Source of the DNA: an uncultured Rubellimicrobium sp.
GTDB taxonomy: Bacteria; Pseudomonadota; Alphaproteobacteria; Rhodobacterales; Rhodobacteraceae
NCBI GenBank assembly: GCA_902805995.1
Contig: CADCUU010000110.1
Location: forward strand, 1-7,013
Direction: 5' to 3'
DNA: 7,013 nucleotides
The notes under the pieces are model-generated. The model had not been told where the DNA came from and ran no database searches. It was given only the letters and a program-made list of their open reading frames with translations. Positions 1-5,613 of this stretch are shown one piece after another. The stretch's first letter is position 1; every line of letters begins with the position of its first letter. The position numbers and the translations under genes were made by a program.

Positions 1-36
1 GGTGGGGCCGTGGCGGACGAGCCAGAGACGCGTCAT
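1..36 (-). CDS. Histidine phosphatase family protein, N-terminal 12 codons only (partial)
   Basis: Reading the minus strand from an ATG at 36-34 gives MTRLWLVRHGPT up to the window edge, with no stop. The pattern of short hydrophobic strand followed by RHG is the N-terminal signature of the histidine phosphatase (phosphoglycerate mutase-like) superfamily, in which the His is the residue phosphorylated during catalysis. The ATG overlaps the TGA stop of cobU in an ATGA junction, so the two are probably translationally coupled. In cobalamin gene clusters a member of this family, CobC (alpha-ribazole phosphatase), removes a phosphate late in nucleotide-loop assembly. That role fits the neighbour but is inference: 12 residues cannot separate CobC from other members. 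The gene is cut by the window edge and is too short to be found by ORF length. Confidence 0.7.
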   Translation of the reverse strand, partial: MTRLWLVRHGPT

Positions 37-557
37 GGCAGGGCTCCCTTGAGGACCATCGGTAACCCTGCGGCGACGAAGACCACGAGATCGGCGCGGG
101 CCGCGAGCCGCTGGTTGAGCCCGCCCTGCGCGTCGCGGAACCGCCGCCCGAGGGGGGTGTCCGGAACGATGCCGAGGCCTACCTCGTTCGAGACGACGAC
201 GACCGGGCCGGGACAGGCCGCCAAGGCGTCGAAGAGTTCGGCCTCGGCCGCCGCGAGATCGGCGTCGGCGAGGATCTGGTTGGTGAGCCAGAGCGTCGCG
301 CAGTCGATCAGCACGGCCTCTGTCGGCATGACGTTGCGCAAAGCTCCGCCGATGTCGCGCGGGCATTCGACGGTGCGCCACGCGGGGCCCCGCGCGTCGC
401 GGTGGCGGGCGATTTTCGCTGTCATTTCAGCGTCCCAGGCCTGGGCTGTGGCAAGGTAGACGCGGGACAGGCCGGTGCCCGTGACGAGGTTTTCGGCCAG
501 GGCGGACTTGCCGGAGGAGGCGCCTCCTAGAACCAGGGCCAGTTTTTGCAAGGGCAA
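33..557 (-). CDS. cobU: Bifunctional adenosylcobinamide kinase / adenosylcobinamide-phosphate guanylyltransferase
   Basis: This cytoplasmic enzyme (CobU; called CobP in aerobic-pathway organisms) phosphorylates adenosylcobinamide and then transfers GMP to it, giving the GDP-cobinamide used in cobalamin nucleotide-loop assembly. Visible motifs are the P-loop GGASSGKS (residues 11-18), YLATAQAWDAEM, the His of ARHRD (residue 52) that aligns with the guanylylated His of the family, IDCATLWLTN (from about 84), and SNEVGLGIVPDTPLGRRFRD. The reading frame stays open to an ATG at 662-660, but the first 35 residues of that version resemble no CobU and would run into the divergent promoter region. I chose the TTG at 557-555: it has AAGGAAG eight bases upstream and gives 174 residues, the usual CobP length. 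A TTG at 551-549 is the next choice. No cobalamin riboswitch is evident upstream. Confidence 0.95.
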   Translation of the reverse strand: MPLQKLALVLGGASSGKSALAENLVTGTGLSRVYLATAQAWDAEMTAKIARHRDARGPAWRTVECPRDIGGALRNVMPTEAVLIDCATLWLTNQILADADLAAAEAELFDALAACPGPVVVVSNEVGLGIVPDTPLGRRFRDAQGGLNQRLAARADLVVFVAAGLPMVLKGALP

Positions 558-561
558 GGTG

Positions 562-586
562 GGAACTTCCTTCGGGCGGGTTCGTT
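562..586 (+). promoter_or_regulatory. ECF-sigma-type promoter (GGAAC-N16-CGTT) ahead of rpoHII
   Basis: GGAAC at 562-566 is followed after exactly 16 nt by CGTT at 583-586. This matches the published GGAAC-N16/17-CGTT pattern of alphaproteobacterial EcfG (general stress response) sigma factors. The -35 part extended to GGAACTT also matches the wider ECF -35 consensus. It points at rpoHII and would place the transcription start near 592-595, giving a leader of about 60 nt. In Rhodobacter sphaeroides rpoHII is controlled by the ECF factor RpoE, whose -35 element is of TGATC type, so this motif would imply a different factor. The -35 element overlaps the ribosome-binding site of divergent cobU, so part of the match could be chance. 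Confidence 0.5.
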
Positions 587-655
587 TTGGGCACGTACCG
601 ACAACGGGCAACGGGGAGAAGCCCCGAGCGCCAGGAACAGGGGACGCAAGGCAAT

Positions 656-1534
656 ATGGCACTTGACGGCTACGCGGATCAGCATCTTTCGCGCACGGCG
701 ATGAAAGCGGAACTCCTGGACGCGGATACGGAGCTCAAGCTCGCCTATGCGTGGCGCGACAATCGGGACGAGCGCGCCCTGCACCGGCTGATCACCGCTT
801 ACATGCGGCTCGCGATTTCCATGGCGGGCAAGTTCCGCCGTTATGGCGCGCCGATGAACGACCTCATCCAGGAGGCCAGCCTCGGCCTCATGAAAGCGGC
901 CGACAAGTTCGACCCCGATCGGGGCGTGCGCTTTTCCACCTATGCCGTCTGGTGGATCAAGGCGTCGATCCAGGACTACGTGATGCGGAACTGGTCGATG
1001 GTGCGGACGGGAAGCACCTCGTCGCAGAAGTCGCTCTTCTTCAACATGCGCCGCGTCCAGGCCCGCATCGAGCGCGAGGCCCAGTCCGAAGGCATCACGC
1101 TGGCCCCCCACGAGGTTCGCGCCATGATCGCCAAGGAGGTGGGCGTGCCGCTCGCCGACGTGGAGATGATGGAAGGGCGTCTGTCGGGGTCCGACTATTC
1201 GCTGAACGCCACGCAGTCCGCCGAGGAAGAAGGCCGCGAGTGGATCGAGGCGCTGGAGGACGACGGTCCGCAGGCGGCCGAGCGGGTCGAGGTGAACCAT
1301 GACACCGACACGCTGCGCCAGTGGCTGCTGATGGCCCTGTCGGCTCTCAACGAGCGGGAGCGGTTCATCGTCCGGGAGCGCAAGCTGCGGGACGAGCCCC
1401 GGACGCTCGAGTCCCTGGGCGACGAGCTTGGCCTGTCCAAGGAGCGGGTGCGGCAGCTGGAGGCGGCGGCGTTCGGCAAGATGCGCCGGAGCCTTGAGAC
1501 GCAGAGCCGCGAGGTCATGCACTTCTTCAACTGA
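656..1534 (+). CDS. rpoH2: RNA polymerase sigma-32 factor, RpoHII type
   Basis: This is an alternative sigma factor of the sigma-70 family, 292 residues (E. coli RpoH has 284). Region 2 lies at about 45-115, with the core-binding stretch APMNDLIQEASLGLMKAADKF and the -10 recognition and melting segment RFSTYAVWWIKASIQDYVMRN. The RpoH box QKSLFFNMRR (124-133) sets RpoH apart from RpoD and RpoS. Region 4 ends with the -35-binding helix-turn-helix LGLSKERVRQLE (258-269). The N-terminus MALDGY and overall reading match my memory of RpoHII of Rhodobacterales, which with RpoHI serves the singlet-oxygen, oxidative and heat responses; the split into HI and HII is from memory. The start ATG at 656 has AAGG four bases upstream and AGGGG further up; an in-frame ATG at 587 would add 23 residues foreign to the family. 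The gene is likely monocistronic, given the hairpins after its stop. Confidence 0.93.
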   Translation: MALDGYADQHLSRTAMKAELLDADTELKLAYAWRDNRDERALHRLITAYMRLAISMAGKFRRYGAPMNDLIQEASLGLMKAADKFDPDRGVRFSTYAVWWIKASIQDYVMRNWSMVRTGSTSSQKSLFFNMRRVQARIEREAQSEGITLAPHEVRAMIAKEVGVPLADVEMMEGRLSGSDYSLNATQSAEEEGREWIEALEDDGPQAAERVEVNHDTDTLRQWLLMALSALNERERFIVRERKLRDEPRTLESLGDELGLSKERVRQLEAAAFGKMRRSLETQSREVMHFFN

Positions 1535-1541
1535 CGGGTGC

Positions 1542-1557
1542 GGGGGCCTGGGCCCCC
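1542..1557 (+). terminator. GC-rich hairpin just after rpoHII stop
   Basis: GGGGGC (1542-1547) and GCCCCC (1552-1557) form a perfect 6-bp stem around the loop CTGG, seven bases after the rpoHII stop. There is no T-run, so alone it is not a classical intrinsic terminator. It may stabilise the 3' end of the mRNA or act together with the hairpin that follows. Confidence 0.45.
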
Positions 1558-1577
1558 ATGCCCTGCGGACGGTAGGA

Positions 1578-1608
1578 GGGGGAGGCGCCTTTGGCGTCGG
1601 CCCCTTTT
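1578..1608 (+). terminator. Rho-independent terminator of rpoHII
   Basis: An inner stem GGCGCC (1584-1589) / GGCGTC (1593-1598) with loop TTT and one G-U pair is extended by an outer stem GGGG (1579-1582) / CCCC (1601-1604) across a small internal loop. TTTT follows directly at 1605-1608. Position and form fit an intrinsic terminator ending the rpoHII transcript and separating it from coaBC. Confidence 0.65.
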
Positions 1609-1646
1609 GTCGTTGCCCCCGTTCGTCGCTGGGGCGGGTGTTCGGA

Positions 1647-1675
1647 TTGACTCTGCCCGCTGGCCCGCCAAATGT
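1647..1675 (+). promoter_or_regulatory. Weak candidate sigma-70 promoter for the coaBC operon
   Basis: TTGACT (1647-1652) matches five of six bases of the housekeeping -35 element. Seventeen bases on, AAATGT (1670-1675) is a poor -10 element (2 of 6). If used, transcription would begin close to the coaBC ATG at 1682. Its place between the rpoHII terminator and coaBC is where a promoter is expected, but the -10 match is weak. Confidence 0.3.
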
Positions 1676-1681
1676 CCCCGC

Positions 1682-2881
1682 ATGCTTCGGGGGCGGCACA
1701 TCCTTCTCGTGATCGGGGGCGGCATCGCCGCCTACAAGTCGCTGGACCTGATCCGGCGGCTGAAGGAGCGTGCCGTGCAGGTGACGCCGGTGTTGACCTC
1801 CTCGGGCGCGGAGTTCGTGACGCCGCTGTCGGTGTCCTCGCTGGCCGGGGCGGAGGTGCACCGGGTCCTGTTCGATCTCACCTCCGAGGCGAAGATGGGG
1901 CATATCGAGCTGTCGCGCGCCGCCGACCTGATCGTGGTCGCGCCCGCCACTGCCGACCTCATGGCGCGGGCGGCGGGGGGCTTTGCAGGGGACCTCGCGG
2001 CGACGCTGCTGCTGGCGACCGACAAGCGGGTCCTGATGGCGCCTGCGATGAACGTGCGGATGTGGGAGCATCCGGCCACGCAGCGCAACCTTGCCACGCT
2101 GCGTGGGGACGGCGTGCTGTTCGTCGGGCCGAACGACGGGGCCATGGCCTGCGGGGAGTACGGGCCCGGGCGGATGGCCGAGCCGCTGGAGATCGTGGCG
2201 GCCATCGAGGCGGCGCTGTCGCCTGTCGCGGGGCCTCTGACAGGACGGCATGTGCTTGTCACCTCCGGTCCCACGCATGAGCCTATCGACCCGGTGCGCT
2301 ACATCGCCAACCGGTCCTCGGGCGCGCAGGGGGCGGCCATCGGGGCGGCGCTGGCGCGGCTGGGCGCGCGGGTGAGCTTTGTCACCGGGCCGGCCTCGGT
2401 CCCCGCGCCGGAGGGGGTGGAAGTGCACCGGGTGGAGACGGCTGCCGAGATGCTGGAGGCCGTGCGTAAAGCGCTCCCGGCGGATGCGGCGGTGATGGCG
2501 GCGGCGGTGGCGGACTGGCGGGTGGTCGGAACCTCGGAGCAGAAGCTGAAGAAGGGGGAGGGTGGGCCTCCGCGGCTGGAGCTTGCGCCGAACCCTGACA
2601 TCCTTGCTGGGGTGGCGGGCCTGGGCGCGGGGCGGCCCCGACTCGTGGTGGGGTTCGCAGCGGAGACGGAGAACGTGCTGGATCATGCCCGGGCCAAGCG
2701 GCTGCGGAAGGGCTGCGACTGGATCGTCGCCAACGACGTCTCGCCCGGGACGGGGATCATGGGCGGGTCGGAGAATGCCGTGACGCTCATCACCGCCGAG
2801 GGCGAGGAAGCCTGGGAGCGGATGGGCAAGGACGCCGTCGCGGAGCGCCTCGCCCAGCGGATCGCGCGGGCCCTGGCGTGA
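1682..2881 (+). CDS. coaBC: Bifunctional phosphopantothenoylcysteine decarboxylase / phosphopantothenate-cysteine ligase
   Basis: CoaBC (Dfp) joins cysteine to 4'-phosphopantothenate using CTP (CoaB domain) and then decarboxylates the product to 4'-phosphopantetheine with FMN (CoaC domain), two steps of coenzyme A synthesis in the cytoplasm. It has 399 residues, the usual length. CoaC occupies about 1-180: flavin-binding GGGIAAYKS, catalytic His74 in [13 protein letters not shown] (121-124, the substrate-binding Asn motif) and Cys157 in [11 protein letters not shown]. CoaB occupies about 187-399: [19 protein letters not shown] with Asn210, [15 protein letters not shown] (the conserved Lys region), NPDILA, VGFAAET and ANDVS. 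All key residues are intact. The ATG at 1682 begins exactly at the family start but has no recognisable Shine-Dalgarno sequence; longer in-frame versions start inside the terminator region and look non-homologous. Its TGA overlaps the dut start. Confidence 0.96.
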   Translation: MLRGRHILLVIGGGIAAYKSLDLIRRLKERAVQVTPVLTSSGAEFVTPLSVSSLAGAEVHRVLFDLTSEAKMGHIELSRAADLIVVAPATADLMARAAGGFAGDLAATLLLATDKRVLMAPAMNVRMWEHPATQRNLATLRGDGVLFVGPNDGAMACGEYGPGRMAEPLEIVAAIEAALSPVAGPLTGRHVLVTSGPTHEPIDPVRYIANRSSGAQGAAIGAALARLGARVSFVTGPASVPAPEGVEVHRVETAAEMLEAVRKALPADAAVMAAAVADWRVVGTSEQKLKKGEGGPPRLELAPNPDILAGVAGLGAGRPRLVVGFAAETENVLDHARAKRLRKGCDWIVANDVSPGTGIMGGSENAVTLITAEGEEAWERMGKDAVAERLAQRIARALA

Positions 2882-3345
2882 GGCCGGTCGTGCGCCTCGC
2901 CTGGGCCGAGGGGGCGGACCGGTCCCTGCCGCTGCCTGACTACAAGACAGAGGGGGCCGCCGGGGCCGATCTCTGCGCGCATCTGCCCCCGGACCTGCGA
3001 GCCACGGGCCTGACGTTGCCGCCGGGTGGGCGGGCTGCGGTGCCTACGGGGCTTCGGCTTGCCATCCCCAAAGGCTATGAGGGGCAGGTCCGTGCGAGGT
3101 CGGGGCTGGCGCGTAGGGGGCTGCTGCTGCCCAACGCGCCGGGGACCATCGATGCCGATTACCGGGGCGAGGTGCTGGTGCTGCTCCTCAATGCGGGGGA
3201 CGAGACGGTGACGCTGGCGCATGGCGACCGGGTCGCGCAGCTTGTCGTGGCACCCGTGACCCGCGCGGGGTTCGAGTTGGCGGAGGATCTCGACGACACC
3301 TTGCGCGGGGCGGGCGGGTTCGGCTCCACGGGGCTCCTCCCGTGA
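2878..3345 (+). CDS. dut: Deoxyuridine 5'-triphosphate nucleotidohydrolase (dUTPase)
   Basis: This trimeric dUTPase hydrolyses dUTP to dUMP and pyrophosphate, keeping uracil out of DNA and supplying dUMP for thymidylate synthesis. All five family motifs are present in order in 155 residues: I AAGADL (27-32), II RARSGLA (72-78), [13 protein letters not shown] (89-98, with catalytic Asp92 and the base-stacking Tyr95), [12 protein letters not shown] (115-124), and [11 protein letters not shown] (143-152). The start is GTG at 2878 in a GTGA overlap with the coaBC stop, which favours translational coupling; an in-frame GTG at 2890 would shorten it by four residues and cannot be excluded. The stop in turn overlaps the next gene. 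The dut-coaBC pairing is seen in many bacteria. Confidence 0.96.
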   Translation: MRPVVRLAWAEGADRSLPLPDYKTEGAAGADLCAHLPPDLRATGLTLPPGGRAAVPTGLRLAIPKGYEGQVRARSGLARRGLLLPNAPGTIDADYRGEVLVLLLNAGDETVTLAHGDRVAQLVVAPVTRAGFELAEDLDDTLRGAGGFGSTGLLP

Positions 3346-4409
3346 TCCTGGTGGGGGTGCTGGCGGCGGTGATCTGGATCACCGGCCGCGTCATGGGCAC
3401 GCCCACGCAGGCGCGGCTCCTCATGCTGGGCATCCTGCTCACGGCGGTGCTTGGGCTGCATGTGCTCCTTCCCGACGGACACCCGCTGCGCGAGGCGACG
3501 GGGAGCGATCCGCGCTTGTGGCTGCTTCTCATCGCTGCGGTCGGAGTTGCCTGGATCTACAGTCGCGTGCTGGGCCGTGTCCGGGCCGAGGCAGTGCGCC
3601 GCCAGACGCCGGAGCCCGCGCCCGCTCCAGCCCGGGGGACATTCTCCGATGACGAGCTGTCGCGCTACGCCCGCCACATCACGCTGCGCGAGATCGGCGG
3701 GCCGGGGCAGCGGCAGTTGCACGACGCCAAGGTGCTTGTGGTGGGCGCGGGGGGGCTGGGGAGCCCGGCGCTCCTGTATCTCGGTGCGGCGGGGGTGGGC
3801 ACGATCGGGGTCATCGACGGCGATCAGGTGGAGGTGTCGAACCTCCAGCGGCAGGTAATCCATGGGGAGGCGGATGTCGGGCGGCCAAAGGCGCAGTCCG
3901 CCGCCGATGCCGTGGTTGCGCTCAACCCTCATGTCACGGTGCGCACCTATAGTCGCCGCCTGACCGGAGAGATCGCGCCGGAGTTGTTCGGCGGCTACGA
4001 CCTGATCCTCGACGGGACGGACAGCTACGCCACCCGCGCGATGGTCAACGCCGCTGCCGTGCGGGCCGGGCGGCCCCTTGTCGCTGCGGCGCTGACGGCG
4101 TGGGAGGGGCAGATCTCCCTTTATGACCCCGCACGGGGCGGACCCTGCTACGCCTGCCTGTTCCCCGAGGCTCCGGCCCCTGGCCTGTCACCCTCCTGCG
4201 CGGAGGCGGGGGTCGCGGGGCCTTTGCCGGGGGTGCTTGGGACGATGATGGCGCTGGAGGCCGTCAAGCACCTGACCGGCGCGGGGGAGACGCTGCGGGG
4301 CCGGATGTTCCTGTTCGACGGGCTCCATGCCGAGGCGCGGGTCGTCGCGCTGGAGGCCCAGCCGGGCTGCCCGGTCTGCGACGGGCGGGGCGCCGCCGGG
4401 CGGGCCTGA
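3342..4409 (+). CDS. MoeB/ThiF/HesA-family adenylyltransferase with N-terminal membrane anchor
   Basis: This is an E1-like enzyme of the type that adenylates the C-terminal glycine of a sulfur-carrier protein (MoaD or ThiS) for molybdopterin or thiamine synthesis. Residues 2-18, 24-43 and 58-78 look like three membrane helices, followed by a Pro/Ala-rich linker (about 89-98). The catalytic domain covers about 101-355: nucleotide-binding VGAGGLGS (134-141), [13 protein letters not shown] (159-171), Lys183 in GRPKAQ, LDGTDS (223-228), zinc ligands CYAC (269-272) and CPVC (343-346), and the candidate thioester Cys286 in SCAEAGV. There is no C-terminal rhodanese domain. E. coli MoeB is soluble and about 250 residues, so the first 100 residues are extra. 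The GTG start at 3342 lies in a GTGA overlap with the dut stop. The cognate carrier is not in the window; MoeB function is likely, ThiF possible. Confidence 0.88.
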   Translation: MILVGVLAAVIWITGRVMGTPTQARLLMLGILLTAVLGLHVLLPDGHPLREATGSDPRLWLLLIAAVGVAWIYSRVLGRVRAEAVRRQTPEPAPAPARGTFSDDELSRYARHITLREIGGPGQRQLHDAKVLVVGAGGLGSPALLYLGAAGVGTIGVIDGDQVEVSNLQRQVIHGEADVGRPKAQSAADAVVALNPHVTVRTYSRRLTGEIAPELFGGYDLILDGTDSYATRAMVNAAAVRAGRPLVAAALTAWEGQISLYDPARGGPCYACLFPEAPAPGLSPSCAEAGVAGPLPGVLGTMMALEAVKHLTGAGETLRGRMFLFDGLHAEARVVALEAQPGCPVCDGRGAAGRA

Positions 4410-4426
4410 CGCGGGCTTGAAGCCGG

Positions 4427-4453
4427 ATGCCGGGCTCCTAGCTCCCCCGGCAT
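4427..4453 (+). repeat. Inverted repeat covering the start codon of the next small gene
   Basis: ATGCCGGG (4427-4434) and CCCGGCAT (4446-4453) are perfect 8-bp inverted arms around an 11-nt loop. The structure lies 17 nt after the stop of the MoeB-like gene. Its 3' arm includes the A and T of the ATG at 4452. It could end or protect the upstream mRNA, or hold the start codon of the small gene closed. No T-run follows. Confidence 0.5.
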
Positions 4454-4718
4454 GGTCACCGATTCCTCCCCCCGCTCCTCCCTCGGCTCCTCTCTCACGC
4501 AGAGCGGGGCCGAAGCCCGTCACCGCGAGCTTGCCACCGAGCACATGCTTTTTCAGACCCTGGTCTATATCGAGCGCCAGTTCCCCGGCCTCGTGGACCA
4601 TCTGGAGGGAAGCATCGAACGGCTGGGCGACCACGCTTCGGACGAGACCAAGGACGACGAGGCCGTGCGCGAGGTCGCCCGCCTGTTCGTCCAGAGCCTG
4701 CGCAAGACGGCGAGCTGA
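4452..4718 (+). CDS. Small hypothetical protein, 88 residues
   Basis: I do not recognise this family. The first 18 residues are rich in Ser and look disordered; residues 20-88 are charged and look helical, with [21 protein letters not shown] forming a plausible amphipathic helix and an acidic patch [16 protein letters not shown] before a basic C-terminus (SLRKTAS). No signal peptide, membrane segment or metal-binding cluster is visible. Codon use matches the neighbours and the gap is well placed between two known genes, which supports a real gene. The start is uncertain: the ATG at 4452 lacks a Shine-Dalgarno sequence and lies within an inverted repeat, while an in-frame ATG at 4545 would leave 57 residues. 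It is 42 nt after the MoeB-like gene, so it may be the last gene of that operon. A cytoplasmic accessory role cannot be narrowed further. Confidence 0.6.
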   Translation: MVTDSSPRSSLGSSLTQSGAEARHRELATEHMLFQTLVYIERQFPGLVDHLEGSIERLGDHASDETKDDEAVREVARLFVQSLRKTAS

Positions 4719-4742
4719 CGGGACCGGCTCCCGCTTGTCTTC
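4719..4742 (+). terminator. Possible weak intrinsic terminator after the small gene
   Basis: CGGGA (4719-4723) and TCCCG (4729-4733) form a 5-bp stem with loop CCGGC immediately after the TGA at 4716-4718, followed by the pyrimidine-rich tract CTTGTCTTC. The stem is short and the tract is interrupted, so termination may be partial. Confidence 0.4.
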
Positions 4743-4764
4743 ACGCGGACGAGGGGCTTATCTC
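4735..4764 (+). promoter_or_regulatory. Candidate promoter for the amino-acid ABC transporter genes
   Basis: TTGTCT (4735-4740) matches four of six bases of the -35 element, and TATCTC (4759-4764) after 18 nt matches the first three bases of the -10 element. The start of transcription would be near 4770, about 25 nt before the ATG of the binding-protein gene. The match is moderate and overlaps the possible terminator of the gene before. Confidence 0.3.
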
Positions 4765-4794
4765 GGCGGAGAACAAGCGCACAGGGAGCCCTTC

Positions 4795-5583
4795 ATGACC
4801 GCCGTCCGCCTTCTCGCCTCGGCCGCCTTCGCGCTGGCCGGGACCGCCGCCGCTGCCCAGGACCTGCCCGACCTCGGGGGCCGCGAGATCACCGTTGTGA
4901 CCGAGAACGCCTATCCGCCGCTCCAGTTCATGGACGCGGACGGCAACGCGGTCGGCTGGGAATACGACGCGATGGCGGAGATCGCGGAACGGCTGAACGC
5001 GACGGTCGCCTACGAGAACATCTCCTGGGACGCGATGATCCCGGCGGTGTCCGAGTGGCAGTTCGACCTGGGGATGACCGGCATCACCATCCGCGACGAC
5101 CGCAAGGAGGTCGTGGACTTCTCGGCCCCCTACATGACGAGCCAGATGCTGATGATCGTGCGAGCCGACGAGCAGCGGTTCACCGACGCGGCCTCCTTCG
5201 GCGCGGACCCCGACCTCCTGGTCTCGGCCCAGCCCGGCACCACGCCCTTCTACACTGCGGTTTACGAGATCCTCGACGGCGACGAGGCCAATTCCCGCGT
5301 CGTGAAGTTCGAGACCTTCAGCGCGGGGCTTGAGGCGCTACGGACGGGCGACGTGGACCTGACATTGTCGGACTCGGCGGCGGCGCAGGCCTATGTCGCG
5401 GCCTCGGACGGCGCTCTCAAGATCGTGGGGGAGCCGCTGGGGACCGAGGAGTTCGGGTTCATCTTCCCGAAAGGCTCCGACCTCGTGGAGCCGGTCAACG
5501 CCGCCATCGAGGCGATGCGCGCGGACGGGACGCTGGAGGCGCTGAACCAGAAGTGGTTCGTCGATTACGCGATGGGCCAGTGA
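4795..5583 (+). CDS. Amino-acid ABC transporter, periplasmic substrate-binding protein
   Basis: This is a solute-binding protein of the polar amino-acid (SBP_bac_3) family that captures substrate in the periplasm and delivers it to the membrane permease. It has 262 residues. Residues 1-21 form a signal peptide (short basic start, alanine/leucine core, cleavage likely in the AAAAQ stretch). The mature protein shows the family signatures [15 protein letters not shown] (36-50), [18 protein letters not shown] (96-113), and [11 protein letters not shown] (191-201). Arg103 and Asp193 align with the Arg and Asp that hold the carboxylate and amino groups of bound amino acids in HisJ/LAO-type proteins. 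The ATG at 4795 has AGGGAG six bases upstream; the open frame extends back to 4327 but that part is non-homologous. The permease gene follows closely. The exact substrate cannot be read from sequence. Confidence 0.93.
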   Translation: MTAVRLLASAAFALAGTAAAAQDLPDLGGREITVVTENAYPPLQFMDADGNAVGWEYDAMAEIAERLNATVAYENISWDAMIPAVSEWQFDLGMTGITIRDDRKEVVDFSAPYMTSQMLMIVRADEQRFTDAASFGADPDLLVSAQPGTTPFYTAVYEILDGDEANSRVVKFETFSAGLEALRTGDVDLTLSDSAAAQAYVAASDGALKIVGEPLGTEEFGFIFPKGSDLVEPVNAAIEAMRADGTLEALNQKWFVDYAMGQ

Positions 5584-5613
5584 TCGCCGGCCTTGGCGCC
5601 TGACAAGGGTCCA

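Noticed and set aside
10..459. 149-codon plus-strand frame opposite cobU
   Set aside because: Low-complexity Ser/Ala/Arg translation antisense to a clear CobU protein; no ribosome-binding site or homology.
558..655. Cobalamin riboswitch upstream of cobU
   Set aside because: Only 98 nt separate the divergent genes, about half of what a full B12 riboswitch needs, and no B12-box-like element was seen.
527..2686. 719-codon open frame on the minus strand across rpoHII and coaBC
   Set aside because: It lies antisense to two genes with complete family motifs, is dominated by Arg, Pro, His and Gly as GC-rich shadow frames are, and shows no domain.
3159..3932. 257-codon minus-strand frame across dut and the MoeB-like gene
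   Set aside because: Antisense shadow rich in Arg, His and Pro, opposite conserved dUTPase and E1-like motifs.
4327..4794. Upstream extension of the substrate-binding protein frame
   Set aside because: It overlaps the end of the MoeB-like gene and the small gene in another frame, is Pro/Arg/Ser-rich, and would bury the signal peptide that begins at 4795.
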